DNA from: Fusarium oxysporum f. sp. lycopersici 4287 | Taxonomy: Eukaryota; Ascomycota; Sordariomycetes; Hypocreales; Nectriaceae | Direction: 5' to 3' | Length of the DNA: 26,056 bases | Assembly: GCF_000149955.1 (NCBI RefSeq) | Contig: NW_017264858.1 | Location: 22,447-48,502, forward strand | Made by a program: the position numbers and the translations under genes | Shown here: positions 1 to 9,741 of the stretch, one piece after another | How positions within the stretch are numbered: position 1 is the first letter of the stretch | Layout: each line of letters begins with the position of its first letter | The notes under the pieces: generated by a model | The model's database searches: none | Seen by the model: only the letters and a program-made list of their open reading frames with translations | Told to the model about the DNA's origin: nothing

Positions 1-713
1 AAAGATAATTCATTCCTCATAGTTCCAAACACAATGACCCTATTTGCCAATCTGAGTCAGCCTGGTAATCACATATCCCAAAACTTATCATCCAGAGCCA
101 TCCGAGTATAAGCAGCTTGAATAATACTTTATAAAGCGCCCTGTTCAGATAAAAGTGATTACTAGGCCCATAAACAGTAAATAATGTTGCTGCAGGAGTC
201 CAATTCTATCTCAAGAATGAGGTCGACTTAGTATATCCTTAAGCGGGCATGATTATACAGCACGCTCCCTTGTTAATAGTGCGCTTATAATTAATATGCA
301 GGATATTAATTAGGTGGCCATTTCTTAAGATAAAGAAAGCGTAATAGTAGGAGGTGGTATTTTAACAGGACAGCTTATCAGGATGCTGGCCAAAGAGAGG
401 TTAGTAACACCTATATAAGTTTTTCACCTCTAAGTAATTTTAATTATAAATACTAAATACGAAATTCAAGTAAGATGGTCGTCTATATAGGATATGTTAG
501 ATAGAGTATACTTAGTGGTTATGGTCCTTTGGTAATATACTATAGCTCAGATGTTAGCTAGATACTGGGTGCTAAGTTATTAACGCAGAAGGGAAGATCT
601 AAATTACTGATGAAGAATTACTTGTAGGTATCCGAGGTGGAGGTGGGTCATCGGGTGTCACCGTCGAACGGATGATCAAAGTTTACCTGCTCGATGAGGT
701 GCGATGACTAAAC
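1..713. other. AT-rich decayed DNA, no gene seen
   Basis: No open frame of useful length is present on either strand. The stretch is rich in TA dinucleotides and stop codons. It reads like old repeat DNA altered by C-to-T mutation, but no transposon domain can be recognised. The methyltransferase and oxidase relics begin directly to its right. Confidence 0.5.
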
Positions 714-1532
714 ATGAGCAAAGAGGCAATTCTTACTAACCCAGTAGCCTCTGAGATCTTGTCTTCTACAATAATTTATGACTCTAGTGATTTGGAAATT
801 GTTATCATGGCATATACTCAGCACTATGAACAGATGGTTGCCACCCAGGAACTTCCAGTATACCTTCAGCTTCAGTCCATCATCTTACAGATACCCAAAT
901 AAGGTGTTGAATTCTGGAGTAATGGCCGTTTGACATGGGGAAGATAAGGAAGAGGTAAATCGATGGATCCAAAGCTTTGAAAGTGTAGGCATATGCGTCA
1001 TGAAAACTACAGAAGAGACCACGCTCACCGAGATGCTTGAGAAGAACGAGAGGTTGGTAACATGGCCGCCGTACGGACGAGTGCTCACATTAAATGTCAA
1101 GCAGCTGGCGGCGAAGCTTGTTCAAGTTCTAGCCAGACACTGCTCATTTGCACTCGGAGGTGGTTTCGTGCTCACATACCATACCGTACCATCTATGCTT
1201 CAGCCTGCACCAAAGTCGATCTTTGGGGCACAGACTGGCCATCACATACTCGAGATGAATGGAGTTGTTCCAGATGAAAGTTTGGCAGGAGAGCGCGTGA
1301 AGTGGGCTGCGCAAGTCAAAGCTGATCTCGAGGCTGGGATACTGAGAACATCCTAAAGGGCTCATACACCACTTTATCTCATGATGAAGATATGGATCTC
1401 AACAAGATTTAAAGTCGCAACTACCCTGTTCTGCTGGCCCTGAAAAGAAAGTATGATGCCGATAATGTATTCAAGCATGCTGTTCCAAGATTGCAGCTAA
1501 CAGGAGTGGCAAGTGTGGTTGCAGAGAACTGA
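714..1532 (+). pseudogene. FAD-linked oxidoreductase (berberine-bridge type) pseudogene, C-terminal part
   Basis: This is the broken remnant of a BBE-like FAD-dependent oxidase, a family common in fungal secondary-metabolite clusters that oxidises small molecules with covalently or non-covalently bound FAD. The clearest evidence is the C-terminal BBE motif at about 1416-1490, which reads NYPVLLALKRKYDADNVF, the usual end of this family. Upstream blocks at 714-902, about 922-1000 and 1000-1353 read as the substrate-domain part of the same protein. Breaks seen: a TGA after 'VMAV' near 934, a TAA at 1354-1356 with a shift from frame 1 to frame 3, and a TAA at 1410-1412. The last frame closes with TGA at 1530-1532. 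The FAD-binding N-terminal half is not visible upstream, so the gene is also truncated. The family call is fairly sure; the exact substrate is unknown. The next gene is a dead methyltransferase on the same strand. Confidence 0.7.
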
Positions 1533-1683
1533 TGCAATTTTACCATAAGCTCTAGTTTTCTCATTTCTTTATTTACTTAGCAGCTTTTGACTCACAAATA
1601 TACTTATGCGAGTTCACTGCCCCTGATAACCTAACTAGTAGACATTTGTTTGACTTCCCTTACTTGCTTATCCGTGGTAATCT

Positions 1684-2496
1684 AATCAGCACCAAGTTAC
1701 CACGCAACTCTTTAGGTGGCATCTAAAATCACTGTCTACGCAGGCCGAGATCTCCGAATCGACAAAACGTTTTGTTGATTTAGCATGCGGCTATGGAATA
1801 TGGTCAACTAAAGTGGTAAGCCCACAATATGGAAAGAAGACGACAGTTATTGGTTTCGATATTAGCAGAGATCTGTTCCCCGTGAAAGAAAACACATGAC
1901 CAAATGTTGAATTGGTCACAGGGAACGCTTTTCAGTCGCCTCCCGATAAAGTATGAGGGATCATTCGATGTCGTCAACCTTCACTTATTTTTCGGAGCTA
2001 TCGCTAATGGCGACCCTCGTCCATTCGTCAAATATCTTCAAGCTCCTCAAACCGGATGCCCGGCTTCAACGGCTGGAGCACGACTTTGAGCTCCCAGTCA
2101 CAGCAGAAGGCTCGGTATGGGCTCACATGCCCGAGCTGTTTACGATCACTCGCGAATCTCACAGCAGCCAATGGGGTCACCAAGGTGGACAAGATTTGCA
2201 GCGCTGAACGACTAGAACAAACCGACATGATTGAAACCCTGTCAGAGAAGCATATGCTCAAATATTGGCAAGACAATTGGTACTAGAGTATCAGAGAGCT
2301 AGTTTATGGTGTTTGTAACCATGGTGTTAATGAGCTATGGAAGAAGTTTGAAGCTGAAAAAGATTCGGTCGGGTATTTGCCATCGCTGACATTTGTGAGA
2401 TTTATAACAGGAAAGAAGAAGACTCAAGGTCAGCCTCACGTCAACGGACGCATTACAGTACTGATGCCAATTTCCTACTTGTCTGATATATTCTAA
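1684..2496 (+). pseudogene. SAM-dependent methyltransferase pseudogene
   Basis: This is a relic of a class I (Rossmann-fold) methyltransferase. The SAM-binding motif I is seen as VDLACGYGIWSTK at about 1776-1814, followed by IGFDIS (motif II-like), VELVTGNAF, then FDVVNLHLFF near 1967-1996 and FKLLKPDARLQRLEHDF near 2037-2090. That order matches fungal LaeA/UMTA-like methyltransferases. The frame changes three times (1711 frame 1, about 1953-2090 frame 3, from 2056 frame 1). In-frame stops include TGA near 1899, TGA near 1953 and TAG at 2284-2286. After the TAG the frame stays open to TAA at 2494-2496 and includes LTFVRFITGKK, a plausible C-terminus. The gene is dead as assembled. It sits directly downstream of the FAD-oxidase relic, which suggests a decayed biosynthetic cluster. 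Confidence 0.72.
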
Positions 2497-2606
2497 TGAT
2501 AACTGATACAATCATATCATAATCAATGTTATCCTTCTCCTTAACCCCTGAAACCTTTATATTAATTGCTTGCAGAATTATACAACGCTTGTCCATGGGC
2601 CAAAAG

Positions 2607-2782
2607 NNNNNNNNNNNNNNNNNNNNNNNNNNNNNNNNNNNNNNNNNNNNNNNNNNNNNNNNNNNNNNNNNNNNNNNNNNNNNNNNNNNNNNNNNNNNNN
2701 NNNNNNNNNNNNNNNNNNNNNNNNNNNNNNNNNNNNNNNNNNNNNNNNNNNNNNNNNNNNNNNNNNNNNNNNNNNNNNNNNN
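2607..2782. other. Assembly gap (N run)
   Basis: A run of N replaces the sequence. It separates the methyltransferase relic from the hAT transposase fragment, so the left end of the transposon fragment may lie in the gap. Confidence 0.99.
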
Positions 2783-3151
2783 TCATTGGCCAATGCCCAT
2801 TTCATCTCCACTATTTTCCATATCGGTCTCTTCCCAACCCCAGCCATCCACAACAATGGAGTCTTGGAAGGCGTTTTCTATCTTTATCAGCCAAGCAACG
2901 TCAACTGTCTCCCAACCATTCGGTTCTGCCGGATTATCTTTGACCGTCTTGAGCCTCTTTAGCACCCGACTGTTCATATAGATGAAAGTGACCTTATCGG
3001 TGCTAAGTGGACTAAGCCGATTCCGAAGCTTACAATGAAGGTAGTTCGTAGCACTAAAGGAACGCTGTGAAGGAACAGAGCGCAGAAGGGAATTTGGTGA
3101 TAATTTGTGTGCTGCATCGGTTATTTGACGCGCTAAACCTATTCCGTACAC
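2783..3151 (-). mobile_element. hAT-family transposase C-terminal fragment
   Basis: The minus-strand frame contains VPSQRSFSATNYLHCKLRNRL followed within a few residues by STDKVTFIYMNSRVLKR. This is the signature of the hAT transposase C-terminal dimerisation region (ERxFS..N.IH.K.RNRL......L.FI..N.R.L). Here the usual Glu/Arg before SFS appears as QR. Only about 120 residues are present, and an acidic tail (WGWEETDMENSGDEMG) runs into the assembly gap. The catalytic DDE part, expected to the right on this strand, is absent: only about 130 bp separate this fragment from the next gene. It is therefore a deleted copy or an exapted fragment. The family call rests on motif recall, not on a database search. 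Confidence 0.7.
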
Positions 3152-3231
3152 CAGCTAATCCTAATATGGCCACTCACTAAGCCTAAAATGGGAGAGTTTT
3201 TGACGTAAATTACCGCCAAAAACCCCCTTTA

Positions 3232-3280
3232 GGAATTTGACGGTCAAGAACGGTTTTTGACGGTCAAAAACGGAACCCTA
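3232..3280. repeat. TTTGACGGTCAA short repeats and perfect palindrome, possible transposon end
   Basis: Two copies of a unit like TTTGACGGTCAAnAACGG lie side by side (about 3236-3253 and 3255-3273). The second forms a perfect 9+1+9 palindrome at 3253-3271 (GTTTTTGAC-G-GTCAAAAAC). A related TTTTTGACG occurs near 3196. The location between the hAT fragment and the membrane-protein stop codon suggests terminal or subterminal repeats of the deleted hAT element. No matching partner end could be seen because of the gap on the left. Confidence 0.4.
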
Positions 3281-3748
3281 CAGCTCTAATGATGCCGTGC
3301 TTGAAGCATTAGCATCATTACGCCGGATCCTGGCCAGCAAACCGAGTGCCTTCGGTCCAAAAATAAGGAGATGACCGGCCGCAAATAGAGTTCCGGCCAT
3401 ATAAAAGAGAACAACAGTCTGAGCCCCAGTGCCATTCCAAGAAGTCACGGCATTCGCAATTCCGCTTGCCAAACTCAGAGTAAAACTTCCAAAGACGACT
3501 TTGGTTCCCCATGGTCCCCAGTTGGTAAACCATAGCGGTAGCAGCTCATTTGCCTGCACTCGGTATTGACGTAACATCCAGCAAGAGAGGAAGGCATACT
3601 CGTCGTAAGCAAATTGTAGGCTGACTATTGATGATATGGCTGGTAATAGACGGAGGAGCTTGGTTGGCAGAATGAGTCCAAAAAGGGTTGACAGTACGAC
3701 AATTGAAACCAAAAGCCATATGATTTGCTGAGATGTTTTACTAGCCAT
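3278..3748 (-). CDS. Small multi-pass membrane protein (DUF1772/anthrone-oxygenase-like fold possible)
   Basis: An intact 156-residue single-exon frame with strongly hydrophobic segments at about residues 9-29, 30-48, 87-107 and 115-135, consistent with four membrane helices. The Trp/Phe-rich loop between helices 2 and 3 (LLPLWFTNWGPWG) is distinctive. Size and layout resemble fungal DUF1772-type proteins, some of which are anthrone oxygenases in polyketide clusters. I see no diagnostic catalytic residues, so this is only a suggestion. The start is the ATG at 3748; a TATATA-like element lies about 180 bp upstream on this strand (3926-3934). The TAG stop falls exactly where the TTTGACGG repeat region begins, so the natural C-terminus may have been replaced by a transposon end. 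Neighbouring relics of an oxidase and a methyltransferase fit a biosynthetic context. Confidence 0.65.
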   Translation of the reverse strand: MASKTSQQIIWLLVSIVVLSTLFGLILPTKLLRLLPAISSIVSLQFAYDEYAFLSCWMLRQYRVQANELLPLWFTNWGPWGTKVVFGSFTLSLASGIANAVTSWNGTGAQTVVLFYMAGTLFAAGHLLIFGPKALGLLARIRRNDANASSTASLEL

Positions 3749-4229
3749 TGTGTCGTGTTGAGGGACTTGATGGCTATAGCTTAAGAGATTACCGAAGTAG
3801 CGAAAGACTCAGACTCAATTCAGAACGTATAGTTGTTGCGATCAAGTATCGGAGTAAGTATCATAGGCAATACCAAAATCAATTGCAGAGTAGCTTTAAG
3901 AATAAAACCAGCTGGGGAAGTGTTCCTATATAAGCTGTCTCATTATCCCAAAACAAGACAGGGGCTTGGGGAGGATCCAGTAGTAGCTCTGAGTAAGCTG
4001 ACAGGACTTTGGTGGCCTAACTGGATAGCGCAACTCTGTACGCAGTGCCCCAGACATACAGAACGCTAAGGCCAGTAATACGTAATAGGACAAGCCACCT
4101 TCTGGAGGGTTAGTAGTGACTCCCATGTTGTGAGTACGCGACACTGTCTAATAGCGCTAAGATAGAGCTTTTAGGCCTAATAATTTATTTAACTAATTTT
4201 GATGTGAATCTGCTTAATTAATCTGTTTA
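3749..4229. other. Intergenic, promoter side of the membrane protein gene
   Basis: No supported gene. The left part should hold the promoter of the minus-strand membrane-protein gene, including a TATATA-like motif at 3926-3934. Short open frames here show no recognisable domain. Confidence 0.4.
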
Positions 4230-4766
4230 ATGATTTCTAGTATCTTATTACTCCTCTTTTTTACCCGTCTTCTAGTCAGATGTTACTCTCGCCGACCAGA
4301 CCACACAGAAGCATGTGATTGGCCAATTGGGACGGAGTTAACTCCGTTGCTGATTACATCCAGTGAAAATGAGTTGCTTCAAGCTGTCCCAGTATCCACC
4401 ATAATTCAAGACGTTATGGTGCCGTAGCCGAAGCTTATCAAGATGTGGGGTTAGAAAATTACCATTCGCTTATCTCCTGAGAGCTCATAAGGCTGTATCG
4501 CACTGAGCGTGCTCAGAGGGTTAATGAATATGATGAGCAGCAGCAAAATGCTTGATTAATTGTTGTCTTTTCCGTGCCGGGTATCCCATTCCGTAGACTT
4601 AAAGCATATAGTTAGATTGCCAACGCAGTTGTTACCTGAGGTTGTGAAGATGATGCCTACCATGCAACAGGCTGCATTCCATATCCCGCTCCCACGCGAG
4701 GTTAAAACAGAAAAGACTCAAGAAGAGAAGTTGGGCTTTCCTGTCTGTAGGAGGAATCGCAAATAG
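4230..4766 (+). pseudogene. Unidentified degraded coding trace
   Basis: Reading through stops gives protein-like segments in changing frames. At about 4330-4427 one reads ITSSENELLQAVPVSTIIQ. At about 4411-4555 another reads YGAVAEAYQDVGLENYHSLI, then a TGA, then ELIRLYRTERAQRVNEYDEQ. At 4560-4766 a third reads LLPEVVKMMPTMQQAAFHIP and ends in a Lys/Glu-rich tail. Amino-acid composition and the charged helix-like stretch look like former coding sequence rather than random DNA. I do not recognise the family. The palindromic site at 4332-4347 lies inside this stretch. Confidence 0.35.
4318..4347. promoter_or_regulatory. CCAAT palindromes and 16-bp palindrome with CGG-N8-CCG half-sites
   Basis: ATTGGCCAAT (4318-4327) overlaps CCAATTGG (4323-4330), giving CCAAT boxes in both orientations. 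Two bases later is a perfect 16-bp palindrome ACGGAGTTAACTCCGT (4332-4347), an inverted CGG pair with 8-bp spacing. Inverted CGG triplets are the classic target of dimeric Zn2Cys6 factors, and CCAAT boxes bind the HAP complex. An intact Zn2Cys6 gene starts about 1.1 kb to the right. Whether it binds here is inference. Confidence 0.35.
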
Positions 4767-4924
4767 CTTAACGCGTCTACTGGGCCGGTGAGGTTCGTTC
4801 TCCCGGGCGTAATAAAGCCTATCTATCTATCTGTTGGCACCTGGTAGGGCTATGGAATGGTAGATTTTCTTGGGAACGCCAGTAGGGTTGATGTCTAGTT
4901 AAAATGAAGTTAATTTTCACGCTT

Positions 4925-5140
4925 TAGGATTAATTTTGTCCCAGGAGCTCGTCTAGATACGGCAATCGCGACAGGTACCCGCCAGCCTATTGGTCGCCCA
5001 GCCCAGTAGAGGAAGAATAAAAGTTTTAAACAGGCACTGGATGTCACATGCAAGCAGGGATACTTTAAGATCACAACCAAAATGGTAAGCCCTCGAAGGG
5101 GCAGATTTGGACAGAACATAATATTAATATACCAATCTAG
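4925..5140 (+). pseudogene. Second unidentified degraded coding trace
   Basis: One frame reads RINFVPGARLDTAIATGTRQ and continues with one TAG (near 5008) into SFKQALDVTCKQGYFKITTK and SPRRGRFGQN. The run is basic and protein-like, with one stop in about 70 codons. It may belong to the same lost gene as the trace at 4230-4766, or to a lost repeat. No domain is recognised and the opposite-strand frame here looks like a shadow. Confidence 0.25.
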
Positions 5141-5417
5141 ATCAATTCACCGTATACACGTAGTGTCTAACAGTAGTTAAAGTAGGCTATGTTTAGCTGT
5201 ACAGTAAGCCGCCTGCTAGCTTATCGTATACGTCACCGACTTTTGTAATGACCCTCAACTCGTATTCTGATCCAGTCGGCGTTTACTGCTTGCACTCTGA
5301 CTGGTTCGGAGCTATTCCGGAATAACTGTGAGCGCATGATATGTCCACAACAATGCTCTGTTCCATCAATGTCATGTTATGTATAAGTCAAGACAGTCCT
5401 AATCCTTCCAACTCCAA

Positions 5418-7830
5418 ATGCCACAAAAACTCCGTCCGTTACTTCCACGCTCGGCCGCGACGTCCGACATTCCTGCTTCCTCAAACAGTGCTCATGACTC
5501 GACAAGGTCCGTTGCGCCTAAACGCAGGCCGGTCCTAACAGCCTGCGGGGTTTGTCGAAAGAGAAAAACGAGGGTAAGATAACGTCTTCATTGGTTCAGA
5601 ACCACATCTAGCCGCTGCTACGATGCGTTAGCTTCCATTGTACCAAGATTCATCTTGTGGTAAAATGCAAATCCGCTAATACAAGACTCTCTTCTTAAGT
5701 GCGATGGAGAGCGTCCCGTCTGCCTTGCATGTGTACGCAGTGGACGCTCAGCAGAATGCATCTATGAGACAGAACCGACCGAGACACGTAATCAAGCATT
5801 GAAGCGTAAGCACAACGCCGCAGATGAAGAGAACTCAAACTATCACAAATTAATCAACTTCCTTCGATCTTCCTCTGCCGAGGACGCTAATGATATCCTG
5901 GATCGGCTCCGCGGGGGAGCCCGCGTTGACGACCTTGTACAACACGTTGAATCTGGAAACTTGCTCCTAGAGCTGTCTTTGGCGCCACAGACGCAATTTC
6001 GTCATTCTGCTGGAAACGTCCTTAATATTCCTGATTTACTCAGGACAGCCAATAACCCTTATGTGACATCACTTGTTTGCACCATCAAGTTTGATTCACC
6101 GTCATCTACAACATATGTCTTGCCCACATCTGAAGCTCGAGCTTTGTATAATGCTCCGTACAGTACTGCACGCATAGTCAGTACTCTTCTTGATGCTTGT
6201 CGACCGTCGCAATGGACGACGGTATCTTCAAACGACGACCTCCTTCGGGAAATCCTTCGTTGCTACTTCACCTCTGTCTATGTTTTTCTACCTTTTTTTC
6301 ACAAGGACTATTTTCTGCATGATATGATGCGTGGAAGACAACGTTTCTGTTCGCCTCTCCTTGTCAATTCTGTCCTGGCTGCAGGTTGTGTAAGTGTCCC
6401 GTCATCCAACAAGGATGAAGATCCTATAGCTAATTCGTGGCTATTGCACTAGCGGGCGTGCTCTCGTCTCCCTGATCGTGACCAGTTTTGGAACCCATCA
6501 TTATTGCAGTACAAATTCTTGGCAGAAGCTCGACGTCTCCGGGAACTTTGCGCTGACCAGAGCAGCATTACCAGAATACAGGCTGACATGGTTCTACACC
6601 TTGAACATGGAATGAATGGGCAGGATAAGATAGGCTGGAGTCTTTGCATCGCTGCCGTGGCTTCTGCTCACGAGATGGGGCTTTTCGACAATCATCCACC
6701 AGGTATAAGCCACGCCCAGAAGACGGTACAAACAATGACTGCTTGGGCTCTGTTTGCTTGGCAAGGGTAAGTGGCAATACTTCTTGACAAAGAGTTAAAT
6801 AATGCTGACTGGAACACTAGACTTCAAAGCTATCACCAGGAAAAGCCGCCTCTTGCCACATCACCACCGCGTGTGGGATTGTCAAGTGCTACGGAGGCTC
6901 TCGGGGAGATATGGGTAAAATACTCCGCAGCTGATAGACCCGTGCCCCTTCACTTCAGCCAGACCTTCGTAGCTTTAGTTGAGTTCCGGTCAATTCTCAA
7001 CGAGATCACTGACTTCCTACATCCACATCACACTTCACAACGGCGTATGACTAGTGCAGAAGCCTCAAGGTATCACCTACGGCTTCAGGAATGGTACAGA
7101 AGACTACCAGACCATCTCAATCCGTACAACCTCATATTTCCCGCTCATTTCCATCTCCAGTAAGTACATTACTGGCCAAGTGTCCGTCTGGCCATGTGAT
7201 AAAGGTCGAGGTATAATTGGGTAGCGAACTAACACAAATAGTATGCATTATTGGCTCGTTACAGCATCCCTATTTGAGCCACTCGAAGCAAATGAAAGTG
7301 AATCTACTTCGGATACATCAGAAATCAACCCAAAAGAGATTATCACTCATGCAAGAACATGCCTCCGAACGCTTATACGACTCTACTATACCAGTCATGG
7401 CGACGAAGGCTATGAGCTGTTTACAGTTCTTCTAGCCCAATACATAGGCTTCTCAGCTCTCGGCAGCAGAAATGCTCCATGGACAAATACCGACAGGTCT
7501 TCCCAGGAGATTAACAACTCTGACGTCCTCATATGTGCGTACATTCTTCGTGGGCAAGCTCGTATGGCGTACCTCAGCGATGCTGTGCTTCGAATACTGG
7601 ATAGGTATGTTCCTGCGGAGCTACATAGTCGGATGTCCAGCTTGATCGGTAGAAGTGAGGAAGCCGACATGCTAGCAATGGTGCCACCAGTTCAGGGCGA
7701 CTGGCCGATCTATATTGGGACTATGCTTGACAGAGATGAACGAAGGCTTGGGAATTTGTTCAAAGCCATAACCGAGGCTTCATTAGACAACGAAGAGGGC
7801 GACGACAGCCTAGCAGATGAGGTTGAGTAA
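5418..7830 (+). CDS. Zn2Cys6 (fungal C6) transcription factor, five exons, intact
   Basis: A DNA-binding regulator of the fungal binuclear zinc cluster family, expected in the nucleus. Exons: 5418-5573, 5700-6389, 6453-6766, 6821-7159, 7242-7830 (2088 nt, 695 aa). All four introns have GTAAG donors, AG acceptors and CTAAY/CTGAC-type branch sites. The first interrupts the zinc cluster, which after splicing is C43-x2-C46-x6-C53-x6-C60-x2-C63-x8-C72 with the usual basic RKRKTR and CDGERPVC. A fungal_trans (middle homology) region spans about residues 240-510 and includes FFHKDYFLHDMM, FLAEARRLREL, LQSYHQEKPPL and FHLHMHYWLVTASLFEP. The C-terminus is acidic. The start at 5418 gives a 42-residue Ser/Arg/Pro leader before the first Cys. 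The last codons lie upstream of no obvious partner gene; nearby enzyme genes are dead. Family certain, target unknown. Confidence 0.92.
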
Positions 7831-7967
7831 CCCTAGGATGACTTTCTTTTCGTTCGCTCCAACTGTATTACAGGTTAGGAGGGGGCAATCTAAGAATTGG
7901 AAAGAATTATTCTTGGATTAGTTATCTGCGGTACTTAATTAAACATGCCTGGTATCTAAGCCAAGCG

Positions 7968-8366
7968 ATGCATGACTTCCCTAAACTACCCGGACATATC
8001 GCCAAATTTAACCACACAACAGGGCGCCTCCTGCGCCACGTGAGCGCTCCACCGTCGCCCAGGGGGTACAGGGCTTCACAGGGCGCGGAACAAACCCTCT
8101 CGCAGCAGCTTGTCTCAAAGGCGATGATGTGGGCGACTGTTCAATTGCAGCATCAGTTGCAAGCCAGTATAGCAGGTATCACAGGTGATGTGAACGAGCG
8201 GCATAGACAGGAATGCGGTGCGAGAGTGGCTGGGGCTAAGAGACAGGAGGCTGCGCAGCAGGTACTTGAGGCGATCCTCGTGGAGAGAGATAATGGAGAT
8301 GGGATGTGCATTCTAGTCCCTGGGCTTTTGCAGTCTTTGGTAGGGGCGCTGGCTATGATTGATTGA
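7968..8366 (+). CDS. Hypothetical ORF, doubtful
   Basis: An ATG-started frame of 132 codons with higher GC than its surroundings. The product is Gln/Ala-rich with a helix-like middle (QQLVSKAMMWATVQLQHQLQ) and no recognised domain, signal peptide or membrane segment. It starts about 140 bp after the transcription-factor stop codon on the same strand. It could be a small real gene, a fragment of a lost one, or chance within that gene's 3' region. Confidence 0.3.
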   Translation: MHDFPKLPGHIAKFNHTTGRLLRHVSAPPSPRGYRASQGAEQTLSQQLVSKAMMWATVQLQHQLQASIAGITGDVNERHRQECGARVAGAKRQEAAQQVLEAILVERDNGDGMCILVPGLLQSLVGALAMID

Positions 8367-8649
8367 ACAATACAATACCTTGGATGTTGCCAATGACTCT
8401 TTTCAAGGTTAATCTAAGGCATGGAGGTTGGATATTGTTTTTATGTACATCACTGGGTAACGTCAATGATTAATGGATAAATCCAGATTCTCATAAAGGC
8501 TAATGACGATTTTTAATTTGATCAACATGTTTCAAAATGCTCTCCTTCAAAGGTGATCGGTTGCATATCTTGGAGCAAAGTACAGCCAAAATCTCCCAGT
8601 TGCGCACATTGGCTGTTGGTGGTCTGTGCCTCACAATTGAAGTTGGTTG

Positions 8650-8914
8650 CTAGCTTCAGGCCTTAGGCACCAACATCTCACTATCGGTATTGGCGAGAAC
8701 AAAGAAGACCTCAAGCCTCGACATTTCCTCGCTGAGCTTAAACGAGATCGACAGGGACTCATCGACCAGCTCAACAGCACCACCGAGAAGCTAAGGCGCA
8801 AGGTTGCCAAGTTGGAAGGGAGAGCTTAAAGCTGCAGAGGGTGCAGAGACGGAGGCTAATATGTGTGTTAGGGGGTTTGGGGCAAAGATTCGCGGTGGAA
8901 ATAAGAAAGGCTGA
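8650..8914 (+). pseudogene. Coiled-coil protein fragment, frameshifted
   Basis: Frame 1 reads HFLAELKRDRQGLIDQLNST followed by EKLRRKVAKLEG, a good heptad-like coiled coil, and stops at 8827-8829. From 8819 another frame continues the same style (GELKAAEGAETEAN) to TGA at 8912-8914. A single-base shift near 8818-8820 therefore joins the two, so this is a broken fragment. No start codon in good context and no family assignment. It might derive from a structural or transposon-encoded protein. Confidence 0.35.
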
Positions 8915-9741
8915 AGCTGCTAGGAGGATCAAGCAGTGAGGGGCTACGCTTGCGAAGACTGCGTTTCAGTCTATTTAAGGCAAGGAAAGTTGTGTTAGAT
9001 AAGCTCTTGGATTAAAGAGACTTGTCAGGCTTTCTTTCCTTTGCACTTCAACAGTCATAAGAAGAGAGCATGCAACTCTCTTCGAGTCCTTTGAGATTTG
9101 GTACCTTGGCACGGGAAACCATGGATGTAATATCCAGGACATACATACACATGGTAATGGCGTTTGGGCACAGGCGGGGAAAACGACTTCAGTATCAGAC
9201 TGAATATAATTCTACAAAGACAAAAGACAATCGCAAGACTGTTAGTTAGATTATATACAGGCATCCGGTACCAGCTGGCAATAATACTGAGCATGTTGAA
9301 GTATATGGCAAACAAGGTACTTGTCTATGCCACATTGTGCAGTGCCCCCTTGAATTGAAAGTGCGTATCAGTGATACCAAGATCAACTTATTTACATGCG
9401 TTCGAACCCTGTAACAAATCACCGCCTCTCTTGCTTCTTTTCAGCGAAGGCGCACCTGGATCCAACGAGCAGGGTCGCTCTTTTCCCCCAACCAACAATA
9501 ACGAGGGTCTCTGGCCCAACAGACACAAAATCACAATATTAGCCAGCTTCAGTAAAAGAACAATGTTAATTTTAAATCTCCAAAATCACTCTCCTTAGTC
9601 TCCATCGGTATTATATGTGGAGTAAGAACAGGCCATATGTTTATACTATATATTAGAAAACGTGACTATTAATTATCCGTTCTGCTAATTGCAAGAAAGC
9701 CTCTAATAGCAGCCCCTCAATTCAATGTACCGATTCACCTA
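8915..9741. other. Intergenic, no gene supported; one 8-bp stem hairpin
   Basis: No convincing coding frame. A perfect hairpin GAAGAGAG-(7 nt)-CTCTCTTC lies at 9061-9083; it could be an RNA processing or end structure, or chance. The right part (about 9600-9741) is the 3' flank of the Kelch gene on the minus strand. Confidence 0.4.

Noticed and set aside
4826..4841. Short CTAT tandem run
   Set aside because: Only a few units long; an ordinary microsatellite seed with no visible role.
6390..6452. Apparent premature stop (TAG) in the transcription factor
   Set aside because: The 63 bp have a GTAAGT donor, a CTAAT branch site and an AG acceptor. Removing them restores the standard middle-homology sequence, so it is an intron.
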